DNA of 64,000 nucleotides from Aeromonas sp. FDAARGOS 1405 (GTDB lineage: Bacteria; Pseudomonadota; Gammaproteobacteria; Enterobacterales; Aeromonadaceae), in contig NZ_CP077312.1 in NCBI RefSeq assembly GCF_019048265.1, positions 1 to 64,000 on the forward strand. The letters run 5' to 3'. Both the position numbers and the translations under genes were made by a program. Position 1 is the first letter of the stretch, and each line of letters starts with the position of its first letter. The notes under the pieces were generated by a model. The model was not told the origin of the DNA and ran no database searches. It was given only the letters and a program-made list of their open reading frames with translations. Positions 58,106 to 64,000 of the stretch are shown piece after piece.

Positions 58106-59668
58106 TCAAAAACCATCTACTCCATCTTTATACTTCTGATACTCAACAGGAGGCATAACCCCTCCTTGCGGATTGTTTTTACCTTGGGGGATAGGAGGCA
58201 TGCTGCCGTTGTTGGTGGTTACCCCCGCGCTGCTGAGCTCATCTATGGCGGCTTGATTTTCATTACCTCTAGGCGCGGTTTGCACGGCCTCTGTATAGCG
58301 ACGAAGGTTGGCATTAACCCAATGATTGTCTAACCCTCGTTCTTGCGCTACTTGCTCTAGTGAGTTTTGCGCATGCGCAAGATTTTCCTCAAGAGCTGGC
58401 CGAGTGTCCTCATTAAACTTTCCAGAGCCGATCAATGAGCTCACATGATCAACTTTTGCGTTGGAATTTGTCGCAGAATTATCAGCGTCTTCATTTTTTT
58501 TGTTAGCCAGCGTATCGGGTTGCTGCGACTGCTCACCAGGACGACCTGTGCTGGCCAGTGCTTCGGGCTGCAGGTTGCCACGCTGTTCGATCTCCTGCGG
58601 CTGCTCACCAGGACGATCTGTGCTGGCCAGTGCCTCGGGCTGCAGGTTGCCACGCTGTTCGAGCTGCTGCGACTGCTCACCAGGACGACCTGTGCTGGCC
58701 AGTGCCTCGGGCTGCAGGTTGCCACGCTGTTCGAGCTGCTGCGACTGCTCACCAGGACGACCTGTGCTGGCCAGTGCTTCGGGCTGCAGGTTGCCACGCT
58801 GTTCGATCTCCTGCGGCTGCTCACCAGGACGATCTGTGCTGGCCAGTGCCTCGGGCTGCAGGTTGCCACGCTGTTCGAGCTGCTGCGACTGCTCACCAGG
58901 ACGACCTGTGCTGGCCAGTGCTTCGGGCTGCAGGTTGCCACGCTGTTCGATCTCCTGCGGCTGCTCACCAGGACGATCTGTGCTGGCCAGTGCCTCGGGC
59001 TGCAGGTTGCCACGCTGTTCGAGCTGCTGCGACTGCTCACCAGGATTGGCCAGCGACTCAGGGAGCTCTGCAACAACTGATGGTTTTAACTGTGATTGTT
59101 GATCATCGGTGGCTTGCACAGAGTTGCGCATTGTTTTGACATCATGAAGAGCTGAATCTGTTGCTGCTTTATATGCCGGATCAAGGTTCGGTTTTTTCAT
59201 CTGATCGAACGTAGCTCCTGGCCCATAATGCGATGACATACCTGGGGCGATATCTTCTTTCTTTTCTGGTTGCGGAACTGCTGCCAATGGCTCAAGGGGA
59301 GAGTTGGTTCCCTGATGCTTATCAGCGTAGCCGGCGCTGTTATCGTAAGCCCGCTCGAACACATTAGCTGCTTTGCTGGCAACAAACACATTAAGGTCAT
59401 TCCCTTCCAGTTTGTGTTTTCCTCGCCCTTCCTCAACGATATTGTCAAATGCAGCCTGCATTTTAACTCGCTGAGTGTTGACGATACTTTGATCGGCAGT
59501 TTCAGCTTTCATTCCCGCATCTACACTAGCTCTCACAGTTTTACCGCCACTGCCGAACCATCCCGAAACCCCAGCGTTTGCCGTGTTGCTCCGAATGACC
59601 TCTTCACGCATTACCCCCGCTAGCACACTGCTGCTGGCTTGGGCATAATCTGCCCCAGCCTCTTGCAA
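58106..59668 (-). CDS. traG: TraG C-terminal region with 24-residue repeats (part of broken traG)
   Basis: About 520 open codons, read as the cytoplasmic/periplasmic C-terminal part of TraG. It includes YAQASSSVLAGVMREEVIRSNTANAG and DLNVFVASKAANVFERAYDNSAGY. Then come seven units of 24 residues (EQRGNLQPEALAST, followed by DRPGEQPQEI or GRPGEQSQQL), and a tail ending MPPVEYQKYKDGVDGF. The N-terminal parts are upstream in other frames, so the ATG at 59668 is probably not a true start. TraG acts in pilus assembly, mating-pair stabilisation and entry exclusion. One TTGCGCATGCGCAA palindrome is at 58367. Confidence 0.68.
   Translation of the reverse strand: MQEAGADYAQASSSVLAGVMREEVIRSNTANAGVSGWFGSGGKTVRASVDAGMKAETADQSIVNTQRVKMQAAFDNIVEEGRGKHKLEGNDLNVFVASKAANVFERAYDNSAGYADKHQGTNSPLEPLAAVPQPEKKEDIAPGMSSHYGPGATFDQMKKPNLDPAYKAATDSALHDVKTMRNSVQATDDQQSQLKPSVVAELPESLANPGEQSQQLEQRGNLQPEALASTDRPGEQPQEIEQRGNLQPEALASTGRPGEQSQQLEQRGNLQPEALASTDRPGEQPQEIEQRGNLQPEALASTGRPGEQSQQLEQRGNLQPEALASTGRPGEQSQQLEQRGNLQPEALASTDRPGEQPQEIEQRGNLQPEALASTGRPGEQSQQPDTLANKKNEDADNSATNSNAKVDHVSSLIGSGKFNEDTRPALEENLAHAQNSLEQVAQERGLDNHWVNANLRRYTEAVQTAPRGNENQAAIDELSSAGVTTNNGSMPPIPQGKNNPQGGVMPPVEYQKYKDGVDGF
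58367..58380. repeat. Dispersed palindrome TTGCGCATGCGCAA within traG
   Basis: Exact copy in the C-terminal codons of traG (LAHAQN). Confidence 0.85.
58517..59020. repeat. 72-bp tandem repeat inside traG (7 units)
   Basis: Seven in-frame 24-codon units; two variants (DRPGEQPQEI and GRPGEQSQQL) alternate, with one GRPGEQSQQL unit duplicated. All six frames stay open across part of it, producing spurious reading frames. Confidence 0.9.
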
Positions 59669-61695
59669 TCCCTTACTCTCGATGAGCGCCAGCAGGGCTG
59701 TTTTTGTCTGAGAGGTAAACGGCGATCTGAATCAGGATTACATGTAAATGCTGCCGTGTTACGTTCGACCGTTGAGCTTTCAATATCGTCATTTCTTACT
59801 GTACGGCTATTATCCTGTGTTGTGCTGGCGTCCGACTTCAGCTGTTATCAATCGCGGGTACTGTTGCCTGCGGATACATGAGTATTCGCCAATATGTGCC
59901 CTTTCTGATCTTGTGCTAAATCGAAACAGCACCGAGCCAGAACCATTCTGCTGAATTGCATCCAACTGTTTTATCAGAATAAGACCGCTCTTATTAAGGG
60001 CCCTTGCCTGTTCAGGGTTAAACTGATAGCGGAACGTGGTTGTTCGCTTTCGACTGGGCAATTGCGCGATCAGACAAACCAGCTGCTTTGAACATGTCGT
60101 ACACATGATTGGCAGCCATCTCTTCATTGGCGCGGATCTGGCCAGATCTAGTACCTTGCGTAACCGCCTGTGTACCCAGAGTATTCCCAGAACCAACCTG
60201 TTGAGCCGTTTTGTTCGCGCTATCTGCAATTAGCCCTTGAGTCGCTTGAGGTGTGGTAGCAATGCGTTTCAGCAACACCAGCCCCATGTGCAGCATCAGC
60301 AACGCCTTGAGCATGGTTAACAGAGTCTAGCCGCCTGTTTGTGAAAAACGTCCTGGCGGCCTTCACTTTTGGCAACGCCTTCATCCACAGTTGCCGTTGA
60401 TATGCTTGAGCGCCATTGGGGTTATCCTTGAACTTATCTCTTAGATGCCTCTTGGCGGCACTATCTATGTTTACAAGATTGTCCCAACCACCAGAGTTTG
60501 CAGCGGATTCTTGCTGACCGTTGAGCCATTCGGCCCCTTGATAGGCGCCTGATGAATGAGTGGTTCTTTTTGCCAGCTCTTGTTTATCAATACCTAAGTC
60601 AGCTGCAGCAGCATGTACGACCTCGCGAGACTCCCCAACGAAGTAACAGTCTGATCGCTTGTGAATTCTCTGGATTGGCCGCTGATACCAGCAAAGGTAT
60701 TGACCACTTTCAAGCAATGCTTCGTTTCTGCCAACCTCGGCGCTGGTCGCCACTGCAGAGTTTGATTGCGCCATTTTTGAGACTGTTTGCCATTTGCAGA
60801 TTCAGCCTGGGTAACGCCACTGGCTTTCACCAACCTTGACGCTCAGCACTTGTAGTTGAAGTGGCAAGCAGCCGCCGCTGATGTGCCCTGGTCCCCATGT
60901 GTTGGCCAACCTCTGTAGCACCAGTCATTTGCCCAATCTGTTTGCCTGCAGGAGCTACACCACCATAGGCACTGGTCACTGCCCGCCGTTTCTTGACGCT
61001 TCGGTGATCTGACCGAGTGCTTGAGGGTTGGCCATCGAGCTGATGTTTTGCAACCGCGCCGGTGCGCAGTTTCCGCCCGCTACGCCCTGTGTCATCCCCC
61101 GACAACAAAGCCCGCGCCCTTCAGTGCGTCAGCGCCTGATCGGCTGCTTTGTCGTTCGCCTTATCCAGATTCGCAGTTACGCGGCTGCCGAGAGATTGCA
61201 TGGAATAGGCACTAACCCCAAAAAGTCCGGGCAATGAATACCGCAATTACTCATCGCGTGTTTCACGCGAGGCTGCCTGTACACTAAGGCCTTTCATACT
61301 TGCAGTAGGAGCGAGCGTCAGCATATCCAGGCCCATATTGCTGCGGCGCAGTTCATCGAGCACGTTATAAATTTGGTCATTTGCCGCTTGCAAACAACAT
61401 AAGGTCGGCAATGTCCCAGGCTGCAATGAAATCCACACCCCAGAATCAGGGGGCGACTTTGCTCAGGAGTGGTGTGGCTGCCAGCATAGCTAGAATAGGC
61501 ATCATGGCTAATACCACAGCTACGACTCCGGCCTTGATCTCGCTAATCCATTCAGGGCTCCCTGTCGCATCAGCTATACGGCATTAACCATTGACCGATT
61601 AACTAGCTGCTTGATCGCCGCATTTGGATTCTCTTGTAAGAGGCTGTCATTTATGGCCTGGGCCAGCATGATATTTTGAGTCGCAATGGTCAGAG
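59669..61695 (-). pseudogene. traG: Middle of traG, broken by many frameshifts
   Basis: TraG-like fragments appear in changing minus-strand frames: YQFNPEQARALNKSGLILIKQLDAIQQNGSGS (near 60000), ANEEMAANHVYDMFKAAGLSDRAIAQS (near 60100), YQGAEWLNGQQESAANSGGWDNLVN (near 60500), and LTIATQNIMLAQAINDSLLQ (near 61650). Several shifts fall at homopolymers, for example an extra G in the GGGGG run near 61710. Either traG has decayed or this segment contains uncorrected sequencing indels. With the shifts repaired, traG would be about 1510 codons, 62634 to 58106. Confidence 0.7.
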
Positions 61696-62634
61696 TTAGG
61701 CCACTGTCCCCCAAAATATCTTGCACGGGCCTGCTCCATGCGAGTTGCACAGTCGGCTAGCTTGGCCTGCATTGGCTGCTAGGGATCCGGTCTTCTCACA
61801 TACACTTTTGATACGTTCACCAAATGGCCCTGTGCCTGCCGCACCAGTAACGCTCATTGCCGTTTTGATCTTGGTATAGGCATCAGTACAGGACACGGTT
61901 GAATTGTAAGGAGAGGACTTGGAATACCATTCGGTATAAACCGCAGGATTAGCCAGTGGTGCCAAATCAGCCAGCAGACGGTTACTGCCAGTCAGCACTT
62001 TGGCTCGGTCAAATGTTGTTGAATTAGTTTGACTGGCCACATCTGCGCATGAATGCCAAAACTCGGTGATATTGCGCTTGAGGTATGGATCAAATGGCGC
62101 GCCCTCTCCGGTGACCAGGGCGCTGAGCATTTTTATTGGGGCCCCTTCCCCAAATGATCTTGTTGTTGATGCGCTGTTTCTGATGATCACATCATGAAAA
62201 AGTTGCGTGAATTTGTTCGTAAACCCCGCAGCCATAACCATTACGCTAGGCACTCCAGATACCGGCTGATACAGGTTACGGTCTTGGTCATAAATATGAA
62301 TCGTGCTTGTCGGTAGCATCACCCCACGAAAAACCACACTCCCGAGAAGCCACATTCCAAGCCAACCGAAGTTCAGCGAGGGCTTGCCTGTGCTAAAACC
62401 CTGTACTGTTGCACGACCGACCATGGCCATCATGCCAATAGGTATGCTGACCAGGACAATGCTAACTACCATTCCCGCAAACTGATTGTCTGAAAATATA
62501 TATTTCAGTCGCGTAAATGCATTGACATAGGTAGAGAACCCTCCTGCTACGACATAATCCATATCTGACATGCCGGCAGCGAAAACAAAGCCTGGGGCTG
62601 CGATTAGCCCCAGGCCCATCAAAAATTTCCACAT
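61696..62634 (-). CDS. traG: TraG N-terminal domain (part of broken traG)
   Basis: About 312 codons from ATG 62634. Membrane-rich TraG_N domain: MDYVVAGGFSTYVNAFTRLKYIFSDNQFAGMVVSIVLVSIPIGMM, then RGVMLPTSTIHIYDQDRNLYQPVSGVPSVMVMAAGFTNKF. It starts one base inside the traH stop (TAATG), the usual traH-traG coupling. Frame is lost near 61710, where CATRMEQARARYFG should continue. TraG N-terminus is needed for pilus assembly. Confidence 0.82.
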   Translation of the reverse strand: MWKFLMGLGLIAAPGFVFAAGMSDMDYVVAGGFSTYVNAFTRLKYIFSDNQFAGMVVSIVLVSIPIGMMAMVGRATVQGFSTGKPSLNFGWLGMWLLGSVVFRGVMLPTSTIHIYDQDRNLYQPVSGVPSVMVMAAGFTNKFTQLFHDVIIRNSASTTRSFGEGAPIKMLSALVTGEGAPFDPYLKRNITEFWHSCADVASQTNSTTFDRAKVLTGSNRLLADLAPLANPAVYTEWYSKSSPYNSTVSCTDAYTKIKTAMSVTGAAGTGPFGERIKSVCEKTGSLAANAGQASRLCNSHGAGPCKIFWGTVA

Positions 62635-63992
62635 TACATATCTCCTGCAGCTCGCTGTCTTCTAAAGTCTGCCTCGTCCTCTTTCGCTCCATTGGTGAAT
62701 GAACGATAGAGTTGGTATTCAGAAACTTTGGCTTGATATTGAACAGATAATTTGTCTCTGTTTTCTCTTGCCATATCACTCAGATCTCGGAACTTGGTTA
62801 TTGCGGGCAACATCACATCCGCTCGGCACTGCTTTCCACCTTTTGTCGGATCACTGTTCGTTGCATCAAGCTGAGCGTTGGCCATTTGGAAAGCTGCATC
62901 CGTGTTTCTATACAGATCACGCATAATCATGTAGCTGTATCCAATCCCAGTTAAGTCTCCTAATTCAGAAAGCATTTCTTCATCTGTGCCGCGCATGATC
63001 GAGGCTTTGATCATCTGATATACCGGCATGCCAGTTGCATTTATGAAGTTTTCTTCATCAGTGGTTAAGACTTGTTTGGCCTTAATTTTATTTCTGATGG
63101 ATGTTAGCTTTAACGTAACTCGAGTGAATATTGCTTGCCCGCTTGATTGGGTACAAACGCCCGCAGCATTCTTGGTATACGTCCGGCCATACATCATATC
63201 ATCCAGTGAGAGATCATCGTTTTGAGCGCAGCGAGCGAGACGTTTAGCCTGGGGGATTTTATCGGTAGGTGCTGAGTAAACCATCACATCACCCAAATAG
63301 CCTCGCAAGGTGTCTTCATAGTCACTCATGCCAACCTTTGCTGCGACTTTGGATATCAGAGAGCCATTTGCCATCAGTGCCCTAAATTCACTCGGGCACC
63401 CTTCCATTAATGTTTTCAGATCTTGAGTGGGGCATTGTCATTTGCAGTTATTTTGTTGTGGTTTCGTTCCATAGGCGATCTGATGCTTCGTTGAGTGACT
63501 TGGTTCCCGTAGCCTCAGTCCACAACCCCTTCAAAGCCTCTGGGTTTTGCTCTACAGCAGCCGTTGCGATGGGCTTGGCCAATGCACACTCGTTAAGCTG
63601 AATGCCATTGAGAAAGTTCGCTATTTGTTCTGCCTTGGCCATCGTATCCGCGCATTCCTTGCACATGGTCTTTACGGCCATGTCTAATGCAACATACGGC
63701 GCTGCCTGCAGTGTTCTTTGCATTTTTTGAACGAGATAATCTGCATCCATGAATGAAAAGCCACCCATGAAACCATCAATACCACCACAACCAACTGATA
63801 GCTTCGGTGGTGTGATAGTTACGGGGTATTCAGTCGTTGTATTTACTCGAGCTCCAAACCCTCCGGCTGAGTAATAACCTCTCTTTTGAGATTGAAAACT
63901 GGAAGGCCGGTCATACACTGCGTTATCAAACCATTTATCTGCCAGGAAGACGAAGAAAAAGCCTCGCTTGCGCAAAGGCTTAATCCCATCAT
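62634..63992 (-). pseudogene. traH: TraH, interrupted by frameshifts
   Basis: From ATG 63992 a signal-peptide-like start (MGLSLCASEAFSSSSW) is followed, after a shift near 63950, by DKWFDNAVYDRPSSFQSQKRGYYSAGGFGARVN, GCGGIDGFMGGFSF and MCKECADTMAKAEQ. These are the TraH signature. A second break near 63410-63450 (missing bases in an A run and a C run) leads to TLMEGCPSEFRALMANG and the C-terminal part ending RRQRAAGDM at 62634. Repaired length of about 453 residues equals normal TraH. TraH is a periplasmic/outer-membrane pilus-assembly protein. The 3' end overlaps traG, and upstream tra genes probably continue beyond the window. Confidence 0.8.
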
Positions 63993-64000
63993 TAGAGCAA

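Noticed and set aside
58445..59139. Long plus-strand frames at the traG repeats
   Set aside because: Shadow frames caused by the 72-bp tandem repeat.
1..64000. Insertion sequences, integrons, tRNA or rRNA genes
   Set aside because: I looked for transposase or integrase motifs and for tRNA TPsiC-like signals and found none I could support.

Overview
The window is a 64 kb piece of a large conjugative plasmid from a gammaproteobacterium. It carries a replication gene, ParA/ParB partition genes, a toxin-antitoxin pair, an F-type (MPF_F) mating-pair apparatus, a MOBF relaxase with its coupling protein, and a leading-region-like block of antirestriction and DNA-modification genes. I recognise no chromosomal housekeeping gene, no rRNA or tRNA, no antibiotic-resistance gene and no transposase. 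An Aeromonas-type host is my guess from the overall style; nothing in the sequence proves it.

Layout. 1-2.5 kb: edge of an unknown gene, a ParE-type toxin-antitoxin module, small membrane proteins (one behind a LexA box). 2.6-3.3 kb: a probable small RNA convergent with a PBECR-like nuclease gene. 3.4-4.6 kb: first array of ~98-bp repeats. 4.7-17.6 kb (minus strand): Mrr-like nuclease, then a tra operon read as small secreted protein, DsbC-like, traA, traL, traE, traK, traB, traV, traC, a large Cys-rich secreted protein and traN, with two ribbon-helix-helix-like genes upstream. 18.1-19.2 kb: RepA-like initiator with a possible leader peptide, then an AT-rich and hairpin-rich stretch. 19.9-21.1 kb: second 98-bp array. 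21.4-24.0 kb: a repressor with palindromic operators followed by seven small orphan genes. 24.1-25.2 kb: third 98-bp array. 25.5-29.3 kb: parA, parB and four small genes. 29.4-40.2 kb: leading-region-like block (ribbon-helix-helix protein, DGQHR/DndB-like protein, two RadC-like proteins, adenine methyltransferase, ArdC-like protein, unknowns). 40.2-45.9 kb: a 5.7-kb tandem array of 210-bp and 117-bp units. 45.9-46.3 kb: likely oriT interval. 46.3-53.3 kb: relaxosome-like protein, traD, traI (frameshifted). 53.3-54.8 kb: fourth 98-bp array. 55-58 kb: lytic transglycosylase, regulators, H-NS-like protein, unknowns. 58.1-64 kb (minus strand): traG and traH, both interrupted by frameshifts.

How it fits together. 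The two tra blocks supply pilus and secretion channel (traA, L, E, K, B, V, C, N, H, G), the coupling ATPase and the relaxase. Leading-region genes next to oriT would be first into the recipient and could protect the incoming DNA. Six promoters in the 29.6-39.3 kb block share an AATCCCC-N3-GGGGATT operator between -35 and -10, and most are followed by the same GGGG-loop-CCCC leader hairpin. The divergent ribbon-helix-helix gene at 29381-29650 sits on one of these operators and is the obvious candidate repressor. This would be a regulon analogous to the CUP/ArdK system of IncN plasmids. A second dispersed signal, nine exact copies of the 14-bp palindrome TTGCGCATGCGCAA spread from 9.3 to 58.4 kb inside and outside genes, suggests binding sites for one plasmid protein, perhaps ParB.
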